A stretch of DNA of 59,705 nt, from positions 1 to 59,705 of the forward strand of contig PSPG01000010.1 of assembly GCA_003193925.1 (NCBI GenBank). Direction: 5' to 3'. The translations under genes were made by a program, and so were the position numbers. The stretch is from Candidatus Thalassarchaeum betae. GTDB lineage: Archaea > Thermoplasmatota > Poseidoniia > Poseidoniales > Thalassarchaeaceae. The notes beneath the pieces are model-generated. The model was not told where the DNA came from. It saw only the letters and a program-made list of their open reading frames with translations, and ran no database searches. Shown here piece by piece: positions 41,904-51,243 of this stretch (its first letter is position 1; every line of letters begins with the position of its first letter).

Positions 41904-43328
41904 TCACACGACTTCGTCGGGCATCGCATACGAGCCTGCCACCGTCACCACGGCAGAGCCGATTACCGCTGAGAGGAACACCTCGAGGTTTGCCAGGCCC
42001 CACTCGTTTGTCGGTGAGGTCAGGTAGCCGATGCCGGTGGCTAAGTCGGCTGTCGCGGCTCCGTAAGCCACTACAGACAGGAGTCCTGCCACGGCTCCGA
42101 GCAGAGCCCCCTTGGAGGAGACCTTGTCCCAGAGAGTCAGCAGCACCGGAGCGACTGTTGCTGCGGCGAGTAGGTCTGCGAAGAGGAAAATCTCGAACAC
42201 GCTCAGAGCGTCGATCGTGGTCGCCAGATAGATTGCTATGGGTATCATCGCTATGGTGGCGATTCGTGCTTGACCGAGCTGCATCGAGCCGTTAGCGATG
42301 TCTCGTGAGATGGAGGCGACCACAGCGTTCTGCAGGGTATCAGTGCTCGAGCAGACGAGCGCGACTGCGAGAACGATGAAAGCGGCGATTAGCAGGATTC
42401 CAGCGTCCTCGATTAGGTAGAAGAAGGCTGCAGATGGGTCTCCCACGGCTCCCTGGCCCGCCACCACTGTGCCGAGCACACCCATAACGAAGACGAGAGG
42501 TAGGGCGAGGCCGGCCGCAAGGAAGGCCCCCTTCCTCAGGGCCTCGTCGCTCTCCGAGGCCCACGCACGCTGCCAGTTGCCCTGAGAGAACATCTCGGCC
42601 GCGGTTATAGCCACCACCAGAGCGAGTCCGGATCTGAACGAGTCCATGTACGACATGCTACCGATTGACCACTCGTCCTCGGGGTTGTACGCCTTGGCGT
42701 CCTCGATGAGAGTTCCGAAATCGGCACCGAACAGAATCAGCAGCAGCGCGATGACGAGCCATAGTATCATCCAGGCTTGCCAGCGATCCGTCTGCAGGGA
42801 TGCCGGCAGCCCGCCATACGCGGTGTATGCAGCCGTCACCGCTGCGACGGCGACCATTGGAACCAGAGGGTCCATGCCAGCGAGGGTGTCCATCGCCTTG
42901 CCGATTGCGGTGAACTCGGCGAACAGGAAGGTGAACATATAGAGCACCGAGATCAAGCCGACGTAGACCTGCATGGGGCGGCCCAGTCTCATGCTGACGT
43001 AGTCGGCCAGCGTGACACCGTAGGGCAGGCGCTCGCGGATCATCGGCCCGACGTAGGCCAGCAGCATGAAGGGGGTCGCGGAGGAGAGCGCGTAACCAAC
43101 GACGTCCCAGAAGCCGCCATAGTAGCCGACCTCAGAGGGTCCGAACAGTATCCAGATTCCCATGCCCGATGCGAACAGGCTCAGTCCGATTTGCAGCCAG
43201 CTCTGACTGCCTCGCGCGCTCAGGTAAGTGTCCGAGTCCATCTCGCGCTCGGCCGCAGCAGTGTAGCCGACGTAGCCGAAGAACCCAAGGGTCCCCAGAA
43301 GCAGGACGTAGGAGATCAATGGGTCCAT
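41904..43328 (-). CDS. Sodium/solute symporter (SSS family), probably for proline
   Basis: The 474-residue protein has 12-13 transmembrane helices and SSS family features. The N-terminal AEREMDSDTYLSARG is typical, as are GGFWDVVGYAL and TAAYTAYGGLPASLQTDRWQAW in the transporter core. It starts inside the stop codon of pruA (TGATG), so translation is coupled. A symporter linked to proline-derived P5C oxidation is best read as a proline transporter (PutP-like), but other amino acids are not excluded. Confidence 0.82.
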   Translation of the reverse strand: MDPLISYVLLLGTLGFFGYVGYTAAAEREMDSDTYLSARGSQSWLQIGLSLFASGMGIWILFGPSEVGYYGGFWDVVGYALSSATPFMLLAYVGPMIRERLPYGVTLADYVSMRLGRPMQVYVGLISVLYMFTFLFAEFTAIGKAMDTLAGMDPLVPMVAVAAVTAAYTAYGGLPASLQTDRWQAWMILWLVIALLLILFGADFGTLIEDAKAYNPEDEWSIGSMSYMDSFRSGLALVVAITAAEMFSQGNWQRAWASESDEALRKGAFLAAGLALPLVFVMGVLGTVVAGQGAVGDPSAAFFYLIEDAGILLIAAFIVLAVALVCSSTDTLQNAVVASISRDIANGSMQLGQARIATIAMIPIAIYLATTIDALSVFEIFLFADLLAAATVAPVLLTLWDKVSSKGALLGAVAGLLSVVAYGAATADLATGIGYLTSPTNEWGLANLEVFLSAVIGSAVVTVAGSYAMPDEVV

Positions 43329-44947
43329 CAGTCACCACCCATGAACGGATAGGTCCAGTCCTGAGGTATGTCCAACGTCCTCTTCACAGTCCTCGGTGAG
43401 ATCCAGCGAAGCAGGTTAAGGGGGCTACCGGCCTTGTCGTTGGTACCGCTGGCCCGCGCCCCGCCGAACGGCTGCTGAGCGACGACGGCCCCTGTCGGCT
43501 TGTCGTTGATGTAGAAGTTCCCGGCAGTGAAGCGAAGCGCGTCGAGGGCCTTCTGGATGTTCGCCTCGTCGCTGGCGAAGATGGAACCGGTGAGGGCGTA
43601 CGGGGAAGCCTCGTCGCACAGCGCGAGGACCTCCTCGAACTCACCGTCCTCGTAGACGTAGACGGTGAGCACTGGCCCGAATATCTCCTCGACCATCGAC
43701 TCGGAAGTGGGGTTGGTCGTTACTATGATGGTGGGCTCGATGAACCAGCCGGTGCTGTCATCGGACCCACCGCCGACGATGACCTCGCAGCAGTCACGGT
43801 CCCTGGCCCGTTCGATGTAGCCGGTGATCTTACGATAGGCGCGCTCGTCGATGACAGCGGTCACGAAGTTCGTGAAGTCGCGCGCATCGCCCATCTTGAT
43901 CTTGCCAATCTCGGCGCACAGATCGCTTGAGATGGCATCCCAGACCGAGCTCGGGATGTAGGCCCGGCTCGCAGCCGAGCACTTCTGGCCCTGGTACTCG
44001 AAGGAGCCGCGCAGCAGCGCGACCAGAAGCCCCTGCCGGTCGCAGTCCGGGTGAGCGACGACGAAGTCCTTTCCTCCGGTCTCACCCACTATACGCGGGT
44101 ACGAGCGCAGGTTGGGCAGTGCTATGCCGATCTCCTGCCACAGCCCCTGGAAGGTGGAGGTGGAGCCGGTGAAGTGCAGGCCGGCGAAGTCTGGGTTGGC
44201 GAGGGCGATCTCGGTGATCCCGGCGCCCGAGCCGGGCAGGAAGTTGATGACGCCGGCAGGCAAGCCGGCCTCCATCATCAGCCGCATCAGCATGTAGTTC
44301 GAGTGGTACGAGTTGCGGCTGGGCTTCCACACGCAGGTGCAGCCGACTATCGCGGGCGCGCTGGGCAGGTTGCCTGCAATGCTCGTGAAGTTGAACGGGG
44401 TGATGGCGAGGACGAAGCCCTCGAGCGGGCGGATCTCAGTCGAGTTCTCGACGCCGCTCGGCGATATCAGAGGCTGGAAGTCGTCGTGGAGGCCGCGCGC
44501 GTAGTGGCAGTTGAAGCGCCAGAAGTCGATGAGTTCGCAGGTTGCGTCTATCTCCGCCTGGAACGCCGTCTTCGACTGGTTCAGCATGGTGGAGGCATTC
44601 ACCCTCATGCGCCAGTCGCCTGCCAGCAGGTCGGCGCAGCGCTCGAAGACCGCACACCGACCCTCGAGCCCGAGGTCGACCCAGTCGGCCTGGGCGGAGA
44701 CCGCGGCCGCGCAAGCGGCCTCCATCTCCTCCCTGCCCGCTAGGTGGACGTTGGCGAGGACGTGGCCGTGGTCGTGCGGGATGACTTGGGTGGTGGTCGT
44801 GCCGGTGTAGACCTCCTCGCCGTTGATGATGCAGGGTATCTGGACGACCTCGGACATCTGGCGGTCCATCTCGGCCTGCAGCAGCGCGCTCTCCTCGGAA
44901 CCGGGGGCGTAGCCTAGAATCGGTTCGTTGCTCGGGTGCCCTGCCAC
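43328..44947 (-). CDS. pruA: 1-Pyrroline-5-carboxylate dehydrogenase
   Basis: The 539-residue aldehyde dehydrogenase has ITPFNFTSIAGNLPSAPAIVG, the Glu motif VGETGGKDFVVAHPDCDR, the catalytic Cys in YQGQKCSAASRAYI, and a C-terminal FYINDKPTGAVVAQQPFGGARASGTNDKAGS. These are features of the eukaryotic-like PruA group. It oxidises P5C to glutamate. The start is GTG at 44947. The symporter gene downstream shares its stop codon. Proline dehydrogenase is not in the window. Confidence 0.92.
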   Translation of the reverse strand: MAGHPSNEPILGYAPGSEESALLQAEMDRQMSEVVQIPCIINGEEVYTGTTTTQVIPHDHGHVLANVHLAGREEMEAACAAAVSAQADWVDLGLEGRCAVFERCADLLAGDWRMRVNASTMLNQSKTAFQAEIDATCELIDFWRFNCHYARGLHDDFQPLISPSGVENSTEIRPLEGFVLAITPFNFTSIAGNLPSAPAIVGCTCVWKPSRNSYHSNYMLMRLMMEAGLPAGVINFLPGSGAGITEIALANPDFAGLHFTGSTSTFQGLWQEIGIALPNLRSYPRIVGETGGKDFVVAHPDCDRQGLLVALLRGSFEYQGQKCSAASRAYIPSSVWDAISSDLCAEIGKIKMGDARDFTNFVTAVIDERAYRKITGYIERARDRDCCEVIVGGGSDDSTGWFIEPTIIVTTNPTSESMVEEIFGPVLTVYVYEDGEFEEVLALCDEASPYALTGSIFASDEANIQKALDALRFTAGNFYINDKPTGAVVAQQPFGGARASGTNDKAGSPLNLLRWISPRTVKRTLDIPQDWTYPFMGGD

Positions 44948-44996
44948 GCCTTTTCGAGAGGGGGCACAACTAACATTGTTGCGTTGGGTGAATCAC

Positions 44997-45284
44997 TCAG
45001 GTCCACTCGGTAGGTTCGTCCTTCTTGGCCTTCTTCCAAGCACGGTAACAAGCCTTGCATACCGTGACTCTGCGCGAGTCCTTGTTGAGCCCCGACTCGC
45101 CCCAGACCTCGGCGGCCCTGTCGAAGGCCAGCTTGCGACCTCCGATATTCTTGTCGGCCCAGTTGTCACAGCCGGCGACGTCGCACTTGGTCTCGCCGAC
45201 GAACTCCTCGGCCGCCTTCTCCTCGGGGCCTGCCGCTGCTGCCGCGGTCTGGCGCCTCTTGCGGGCATTGGACTTGAATCCCAT
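44997..45284 (-). CDS. Small zinc-ribbon-like protein of unknown function
   Basis: The 95-residue protein has a basic N-terminus (MGFKSNARKRRQTAAAAAG), C-X4-C (CDVAGCDNWAD) and C-X2-C (VCKACYRAWKKAKK), which could bind zinc. I know no family. It lies 24 nt downstream of the purA gene on the same strand. Confidence 0.6.
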   Translation of the reverse strand: MGFKSNARKRRQTAAAAAGPEEKAAEEFVGETKCDVAGCDNWADKNIGGRKLAFDRAAEVWGESGLNKDSRRVTVCKACYRAWKKAKKDEPTEWT

Positions 45285-45308
45285 GACGGGCCGGCCAAAG
45301 TGACCCGA

Positions 45309-46655
45309 TTAGAAGGTTGCCTCGACAGAAGGAAGGTCGAACGGACCTCCCGTCTTGGCTATGGACGCCCGGCGGTCGGGGCCGACACCGATGCTTACCA
45401 CAGGCACTCCTGCTAGGTGCTCGATGCGAGCTATGTACTCCCTGATCACATCTGGCATGGCATCGAATCCGGTGCCCTCGGAGCTCGCCCTGTCTGCCAT
45501 GGCTACCCACTCCTCGTCGGACAGGGCAGGGAAGCCCGGGTGAGTCTCGTAGATCGGAGAGCAACGGGCCAGATCCTCGCTCGTAGTCGGCATGACGTGC
45601 AGCGTCCTGCCGTCCATCTCGTAGCCGACGCATATCTTGAGCTCGTCCAAGCCCCCTAGGACGTCCAGCTTGGTGATGACCAGCCCCGTGTACCCGTTGA
45701 TCCGGTTGCTCTCGCGCAGGGCGACCATGTCGAGCCACCCGGTGCGCCTGGGCCGACCGGTGGTGGTGCCGTATTCGTTGCCTATCTGCGCCATGTGCAT
45801 GCCCGGACCCTCGTCGAGAGAGAGTTCGGAGGGGAAGGGTCCGTTGCCAACGCGCGTTGTGTACGCCTTCGAGATGCCGAAGCACTGGTCGACGTGTCCC
45901 GGGTGGATGCCGGCTCCGTGGGTCGCGTTGGCCCTGCTGGTGACTGAGGAGGTGACGAAGGGGTAGGTTCCATGGTCGATATCGAGCATGGCTCCTTGTG
46001 CCCCCTCGAGCAGGACCCTCTCGCCGTTCCTCAGAGCGAGGTCGACCATCAGCCCAGTGGGCTTGATCGCCTCGGAGAACCTGTTGAGTATCCACTGCAG
46101 ATCTGCCTGCAGAGCGTCAGGCTCGATGCTCTGCTCGACCCCCACGGTCGCCAGCTGCTTGCTCATGCGCTCGGAAGCGGCTTGGACCGCCTCGGCGTCG
46201 TCAACGATGTTAGCGAGATCCGCGAACCTGATTCCGACCCTCTCGATGCGGTCGCGGTAGGTCGGACCGATTCCACGGCCCGTGGTCCCGACGAGCTTGT
46301 CGGCACCGTCGTACAGCCTGTGGAAGGGTAGGATAATCGAGGCCCGCTCGCTGATGAACAAGCGCTTGCCCTCCGGCCTCTCGCCAGTGAGTGCATGCCA
46401 CGTGTCGAGCTCCTCCTCGAGCACCCATGGGTCAATCACCATGCCGTCGCCGAGGACGAGGTTGCAGTGCTCGTAGGACACTCCTGAGGGTATCTGGTGT
46501 AGTTTGAGCGTGGTCTCGCCGAGGACGATGGTGTGACCGGCATTGCTGCCGCCTTGGAAGCGAACAGCCCAGGTGGAATGGCTGGCCAGCTGGTCTATGG
46601 CCTTGCCCTTGCCCTCGTCACCCCACTGGGCTCCAAGCACGACGCTGGCAGGCAC
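45309..46655 (-). CDS. purA: Adenylosuccinate synthetase
   Basis: The 448-residue protein has VVLGAQWGDEGKGKAIDQLA (GTP-binding loop), QGGSNAGHTIV, TTGRGIGPTYRDRIERVGI, GAQGAMLDIDHGTYPFVTSS and a C-terminal VVSIGVGPDRRASI. It joins IMP and aspartate to adenylosuccinate for AMP synthesis. The start is GTG at 46655. It shares about 115 nt of upstream DNA with the divergent L40e gene. Confidence 0.96.
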   Translation of the reverse strand: MPASVVLGAQWGDEGKGKAIDQLASHSTWAVRFQGGSNAGHTIVLGETTLKLHQIPSGVSYEHCNLVLGDGMVIDPWVLEEELDTWHALTGERPEGKRLFISERASIILPFHRLYDGADKLVGTTGRGIGPTYRDRIERVGIRFADLANIVDDAEAVQAASERMSKQLATVGVEQSIEPDALQADLQWILNRFSEAIKPTGLMVDLALRNGERVLLEGAQGAMLDIDHGTYPFVTSSVTSRANATHGAGIHPGHVDQCFGISKAYTTRVGNGPFPSELSLDEGPGMHMAQIGNEYGTTTGRPRRTGWLDMVALRESNRINGYTGLVITKLDVLGGLDELKICVGYEMDGRTLHVMPTTSEDLARCSPIYETHPGFPALSDEEWVAMADRASSEGTGFDAMPDVIREYIARIEHLAGVPVVSIGVGPDRRASIAKTGGPFDLPSVEATF

Positions 46656-46770
46656 CGTAGCCTCGGGCAGTATGGAGAGTGGATGAATGCTTTGGCTAGA
46701 AGCAATCCGGTTTTCCAGCGATTTCGCGGTGGGAAGCGATTATGAATGGTTGGCAGGTCGGCCGGTCTGC

Positions 46771-46926
46771 ATGGCTCAGAGGCACCCGGAGGCAGAGGCT
46801 CGATTGCTGAAGAAGTGGATTTGCATGCGCTGCTCGGCGACCCACAGGGGACGTAAGCCGAAGGTGTGCCGCAAGTGCGGATACACAGGCCTGCGGCACA
46901 AGGCCATCGAGCGCAGGAAGACATGA
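46771..46926 (+). CDS. rpl40e: Ribosomal protein L40e
   Basis: The 51-residue protein [27 protein letters not shown]... has a complete C4 zinc finger (CMRC and CRKC) and the standard ending. A TATA-like TTATGAAT about 31 nt upstream suggests a leaderless start here. Its stop overlaps the ATG of the LysE gene (ATGA). Confidence 0.93.
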   Translation: MAQRHPEAEARLLKKWICMRCSATHRGRKPKVCRKCGYTGLRHKAIERRKT

Positions 46927-47543
46927 GCATGGGCATCGAGTCTGCGGGACTCGAAGGCTTCGCTCTGAGTCTCGGACTCATTCTGGCGCTGGGCCCTCAG
47001 AACGTGTTCGTGCTCAGACAGGGACTGCTTCACTCGCACGTCTTCGCCGTCTGCCTCGTCTGCTCTCTGGCCGATGCCACCCTGATTGCTGCCGGCGTCT
47101 TGGGCGTCGGCTCGGTCCTCTCGGGGATGGAGGACGCGGCGGTCTGGATTGCAGTCTTCGCAGCCGCCTTCCTAACCGGCTACGGATTGTTCCGTGTCAA
47201 ATCGGCGATGGACCCCGAGGGTATGGTCGCTGAAGGCGAGAGCGATAGCGAACTCGGGCCGACCATAGCCGCTGCACTCGCCTTCACTTTCCTCAATCCG
47301 CATGTGTACCTCGACACCCTGCTGCTGATCGGCGGCGCCTCCAGCCGCTATCTGGGGGATGAGCGGCTGGCCTTCGGGATTGGGGCTGCCACGGCCTCCT
47401 TCGTGTTCTTCTTCTCGCTAGGCTACGGGGCAAAAATGCTCTCGCCGGTGCTGAACAATCCCAAGGCGTGGAGAGTCATTGACCTGGGGGTAGCCTGCAT
47501 CATGTTCGCAATCGCCGGTGCGATACTCGCGCCTCACGTTTGA
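46923..47543 (+). CDS. LysE-family amino-acid exporter
   Basis: The 206-residue, six-span membrane protein has [20 protein letters not shown] and [19 protein letters not shown], the characteristic LysE/ArgO motifs for export of basic amino acids. The ATG at 46923 overlaps the L40e stop. It is convergent with a class V aminotransferase gene, overlapping by 10 nt. Substrate not determinable. Confidence 0.85.
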   Translation: MSMGIESAGLEGFALSLGLILALGPQNVFVLRQGLLHSHVFAVCLVCSLADATLIAAGVLGVGSVLSGMEDAAVWIAVFAAAFLTGYGLFRVKSAMDPEGMVAEGESDSELGPTIAAALAFTFLNPHVYLDTLLLIGGASSRYLGDERLAFGIGAATASFVFFFSLGYGAKMLSPVLNNPKAWRVIDLGVACIMFAIAGAILAPHV

Positions 47544-48661
47544 CCGAGTAGCTCGGCCAGTGCCTCGAACAGCATCTCGACGTCCTCAGCATCGTTGTCG
47601 ATATGAGGAGATACCCTGAGCAGACCCGCCCGGCTCGTAACCAGTATTCGATATTCGTCCCGCAGCCTCCGAGCTATTTCCTCACTGCTGGTGCCCTCAG
47701 GCAGTCGCAGACTCACTATGGCGCTGCGCTCGGCGTCCGAGAGGGGGGATACAACTCCGAGCCCGAGACTCGAGGCCCCCTCGACTACGATATCGGCGAG
47801 AGAGAGGTCGTGCCTCCATACCTCGTCCATGCCCCTCTCCACCAGTTCCTCTACCGCTGCGGCGAGGCCCAGAGCGGCACCGAAGTGGATGGTGGTGTAC
47901 TCGAACCGGCTAGCGTCATCGGGTAGCTCCAGTCGGTCGGCCCTCAAATCCCACAGGTCGGAGTGGCTGCGGAAGCCCAGCAACCCCGGCACCAAGTCGC
48001 CCCTCACCGAGGGCGAGATGTACCCGACTGCGGCACCAAAAGTGCCTCGGAGCCACTTGTACCCGGATGAGACCAGAGCATCAGCGCCTGTCGCCCGGGC
48101 GTCGATAGGCAGCATCCCCATAGACTGCGTTGCATCGACGATTAGCATCGCTCCGACAGAATGCGCTGCCTCGGCGAACCTAGACAGGTCATAGCGCTGG
48201 CCGTTGGAGTACTCGACGTGCGACAGGGAGACCACGGAGGTATCCTGGTCAATCAGTGCGAGTATCTCCCCGGGGTCTGTGTAGAAGTCCTCATCGTGGC
48301 CAGCGAGGCGGATTTCGGCCCCGCTCTCCTCAGCGACCCTGCGCCATGGGTAGACGGTGGACGGAAAGGAGGCGCGGGTAGAGACGATGTTGCTGTCACT
48401 GGGTGGAGAGATCGCCCATGCGAGCGAGCAGAGCAGCTCAGTCGCGCTCGAGCCGACGCACACATCCTCGATTCCGCATGACAGCATCCTCGCGGCGGCT
48501 CGGCGGAGGGGAATCATCACGTTCTTCTCGGCCTCGCCGTCGAATTCGGCAGCCCCCCCGCGCGCGAGCGCGTCGGACCACTCCGAGGCTATCCTGTGCG
48601 CGGCGGGGGATGTCGTAGCGACGTTTGCGTAGGACAGGTTGGTCCACGTATCTAGCGCCAC
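47534..48661 (-). CDS. Class V aminotransferase-fold PLP enzyme
   Basis: The 375-residue protein has VCVGSSATELLCSLAWAI, VVSLSHVEYSNGQRYDL, MLIVDATQSMGMLPID and the PLP lysine motif VSSGYKWLRGTFG. It belongs to the class V group (cysteine desulfurase, kynureninase, isopenicillin-N epimerase-like). I cannot tell which reaction it catalyses; no Cys in the desulfurase loop position is clear. GTG start at 48661. Confidence 0.75.
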   Translation of the reverse strand: MALDTWTNLSYANVATTSPAAHRIASEWSDALARGGAAEFDGEAEKNVMIPLRRAAARMLSCGIEDVCVGSSATELLCSLAWAISPPSDSNIVSTRASFPSTVYPWRRVAEESGAEIRLAGHDEDFYTDPGEILALIDQDTSVVSLSHVEYSNGQRYDLSRFAEAAHSVGAMLIVDATQSMGMLPIDARATGADALVSSGYKWLRGTFGAAVGYISPSVRGDLVPGLLGFRSHSDLWDLRADRLELPDDASRFEYTTIHFGAALGLAAAVEELVERGMDEVWRHDLSLADIVVEGASSLGLGVVSPLSDAERSAIVSLRLPEGTSSEEIARRLRDEYRILVTSRAGLLRVSPHIDNDAEDVEMLFEALAELLGQT

Positions 48662-48710
48662 AGTCGACCCCCTTCGGAGGCTGAACGACAGGAGTCCCGC
48701 ACTTCAAGGC

Positions 48711-48986
48711 TCAGGAGCGCCTGACTTCGGCCAGAAGCGTCTCGAGAGCGGTTTGCACCTGAAGGCACAGGGGGCCGTAGTAGATGGGTAGGTTGGCGTC
48801 GTTGAAGATGTCGTCTAGAATCGAGGCGGTCATGCCCAGCCTCAGGTCCATCTCCTTGTCCTTGTTGAGCAGATGCTGCTCGACCGCGTCCTTCGACAGG
48901 ATCCTGATGTTGCGTGGGACCTGACTGTCATCGAGCTGCTCGAGGACCTGGGCAATCTGCTGTATCCTGTCTTCGATGTCGGTCAC
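48711..48986 (-). CDS. UPF0147 family protein
   Basis: The 91-residue helical protein (VLEQLDDSQVPRNIRILSKDA, RLGMTASILDDIFNDANLP, TALETLLAEVRR) matches the archaeal UPF0147 family, which has no assigned function. The start is GTG at 48986. Confidence 0.85.
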   Translation of the reverse strand: MTDIEDRIQQIAQVLEQLDDSQVPRNIRILSKDAVEQHLLNKDKEMDLRLGMTASILDDIFNDANLPIYYGPLCLQVQTALETLLAEVRRS

Positions 48987-49060
48987 GCATATCCCTCTGA
49001 TGCGGCCACCCGAAAGGGCTCCTTAAGCGCATCCCCAGAACAATCCCGCATGGGTCGGGC

Positions 49061-49846
49061 TCAGCCCCTCCAAGTGGCCCAGGGCATGTCGGTGTTGGAG
49101 TGGCCCCGACCTTCGCCCTCGGCTCCCATCGAGATCAGTCCGACCGACACTCCATCGTCGATCAACTCGTCGATGCCCCATCGCATCGCTGCATCGAGCG
49201 AGCCACCTGTAGAGCGGATTCGCTCGTATACCCTATAGCTCAGCAGCGATCTGGTGATTGCCTCGCCCACGCCGGTGGCGGCCACGGCCAGATTGCCTTC
49301 GACCCAGAAGCCGGAGCCGGGCAGAGGGACGTCGCCGACCCTTCCGGCGGGTCGGAAGCTGGTCCCGCCAGTGCTGGTCGCGCAGGCGATTGAACCAGTG
49401 CTGTCTCGGGCGATGACGCCCACGGTGTCTCCCGACTCCTCCTTGGGGGGTCTGCCCACGACGGCGGCCTTGGGGTGACCCCTGGCATCCGCCCAGACCC
49501 TGCCCCCATCTCCGGCGAGGCCGTTGATCTCCTCGTCGAGCAGGTCGGCTGCGACACGTATCGGGTTGGGGGTGTCGCGAATCCCTATGACGAAGCCGAG
49601 GCGGCCGTCAGAGGTCTGCAGCGAGGCATCCAGCGAGACCGAGCCATCGTTTCGCAATACCCCCCCGGTGCCGGCGTTGAACACCGGGTCGTCCTCGAAG
49701 ATGACACATGCCTCGACGGCGGCCTCTACAGCCGAGCCGCCGGCTTGGAGGATCTCGGCGGCGCGCTGCACCCCAGCTTCGACGTTCGCCTTCCTGTCCG
49801 GCCCCGGGCCAGCGCCGCCGTGTGCCACTGCCGCCGGTGTCGCCAT
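49061..49846 (-). CDS. Isoaspartyl peptidase / L-asparaginase (Ntn hydrolase)
   Basis: The 261-residue protein has AVAHGGAGPGPD near the start, FNAGTGGVLRNDGSVSLDAS and the autoprocessing nucleophile GDTVGVIARD (T141), after which the chain should cut itself into alpha and beta parts. STGGTSFRPAGRVGDVPLPG binds substrate. It frees aspartate from isoaspartyl dipeptides or asparagine. The ATG at 49846 is used; a longer frame lies within the MFS gene. It is 8 nt downstream of the MFS gene. Confidence 0.88.
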   Translation of the reverse strand: MATPAAVAHGGAGPGPDRKANVEAGVQRAAEILQAGGSAVEAAVEACVIFEDDPVFNAGTGGVLRNDGSVSLDASLQTSDGRLGFVIGIRDTPNPIRVAADLLDEEINGLAGDGGRVWADARGHPKAAVVGRPPKEESGDTVGVIARDSTGSIACATSTGGTSFRPAGRVGDVPLPGSGFWVEGNLAVAATGVGEAITRSLLSYRVYERIRSTGGSLDAAMRWGIDELIDDGVSVGLISMGAEGEGRGHSNTDMPWATWRG

Positions 49847-49854
49847 CCAATCAC

Positions 49855-51186
49855 CTATGCTGCTCCCCGCGCCTGTGGCTCGCCGCTCAGTCGCAGCCTC
49901 AGTTGGAGGATAGTGGCGAGGACGAATATAATTCCTGCTACTCGGAAGCAGGTGTGGTAGGTCCACAGGCCCGTGCCCTGCACCGTCAGTGACCACAGAT
50001 AGGCTGCTAACAGAGGTCCAATGATGCGGGCCAGGGCTCCGAAGCCCTCCTGCGCTCCCATCACCATCCCCAGTTCGTAACCCCTGGACTTGGCCTCGAA
50101 AGTGAGCATCGACGACTGCGTCGGTGAGAACAGCCCGTTACCTATGGCGAGTCCCGCCGAGGATGCGAAGATGAGCCAACTGACGTCGGACGGGACGTAG
50201 GGTATGCTGGCTATGCCGAGGCCGCACAGCAGTGTGCCGACCAGCATCAGGCGCGGCATGCTGAACCTGTCAGTAAGAGGACCGATCAAGATGCCTTGAA
50301 TGACGACTCCGAGCAGCCCGATAAAGGCGAAAATCCAGCCGTTGTCCAGCTCGCTCCAGCCCAGCCCCCCGTCCGCGGGTGCCATCGAGGTGAACAAGAT
50401 GAACGTGCCGTGCATCATGCTGAACCCCATCAGGAAGAGGAAGTTGATCGAGACCAAGGTGGATACGATCGGGAACCTCAACACCTTGACGATGTTCGTC
50501 ATCATGCCCCCGATGCCGCTGAGCACGGAGCCCTCGGAGGACTTCCTAGCCTCTGGAGGCAGGCTCTCCGGGAGGCGGGTGATGGCTAAGAAGAGCGAGA
50601 GCAGCGACAGGGCGCTGGAGAACACACACGGGAGCAGGTACGGGTAATCGATCCACAGCTGTCCGTCGAACGGCGCGCCGATGCCGTGGGCCGGGTCGGA
50701 CAGAATGCCGCCGATGAACGGGCCGATCATGAAGCCCAGCCCGAAGGCCGCGCCGATCAACCCCATTCTCCGAGCGATCATCTCCGGCTCGCTGATGTCA
50801 CCGATGTAGGCCCTTGCTACGGCGATGTTTCCATTTCCTGCTCCTGCTAGGAAGCGGGCGGCTATCGCCATCCCGAGGCTACCGGACAGGCCGAAGACGG
50901 TGAAGAAGACCGTGTTCGAGGCCAGTCCGAACATCAGGATCGGCCTGCGGCCCACCCTGTCACTGAGCGAGCCCAGAACCGGGGTGAAGATGAACTGGGC
51001 CAGTGAGTAGACCGCGATCACGATGCCGACCCAGAGGTCGCGGCTCCCTACGTCGACGATTCCCTCGGCGACGGCCAGGTCCTGAACGTAGTAGGTCAGG
51101 AAGGGGATTACGATGGTGAACCCGATCATGTCCACCAACACGACGAGGAAGAGTACGCTCATCGGTGAGTGCTGCTTCTGGCTCAT
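49855..51186 (-). CDS. MFS transporter, TetA-like drug/H+ type
   Basis: The 443-residue protein has about 12 transmembrane helices and the MFS loop motif GSLSDRVGRRPILMFGL between helices 2 and 3, with further motifs RRMGLIGAAFGLGFMIGP and SPTQSSML. The group mainly exports drugs or small molecules. A strong hairpin lies just before its start codon. It is cotranscribed with the isoaspartyl peptidase. Confidence 0.85.
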   Translation of the reverse strand: MSQKQHSPMSVLFLVVLVDMIGFTIVIPFLTYYVQDLAVAEGIVDVGSRDLWVGIVIAVYSLAQFIFTPVLGSLSDRVGRRPILMFGLASNTVFFTVFGLSGSLGMAIAARFLAGAGNGNIAVARAYIGDISEPEMIARRMGLIGAAFGLGFMIGPFIGGILSDPAHGIGAPFDGQLWIDYPYLLPCVFSSALSLLSLFLAITRLPESLPPEARKSSEGSVLSGIGGMMTNIVKVLRFPIVSTLVSINFLFLMGFSMMHGTFILFTSMAPADGGLGWSELDNGWIFAFIGLLGVVIQGILIGPLTDRFSMPRLMLVGTLLCGLGIASIPYVPSDVSWLIFASSAGLAIGNGLFSPTQSSMLTFEAKSRGYELGMVMGAQEGFGALARIIGPLLAAYLWSLTVQGTGLWTYHTCFRVAGIIFVLATILQLRLRLSGEPQARGAA

Positions 51187-51188
51187 GG

Positions 51189-51209
51189 CATCCCCGCTTC
51201 GCGGGGATG
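51189..51209 (-). promoter_or_regulatory. Nine-bp hairpin just upstream of the MFS start codon
   Basis: Arms CATCCCCGC (51189-51197) and GCGGGGATG (51201-51209) pair perfectly around a 3-nt loop, ending 2 nt before the MFS ATG. In the leftward transcript this would fold next to the start codon, so it may hold back translation or act as a boundary after lonB. No T-run follows, so a classical terminator is less likely. Confidence 0.4.
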
Positions 51210-51243
51210 ATGCGGGACTTGAAGCATTACGGCGAGGCGCCGC

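Noticed and set aside
44051-44743. 230-residue plus-strand frame
   Set aside because: It is antisense to pruA.
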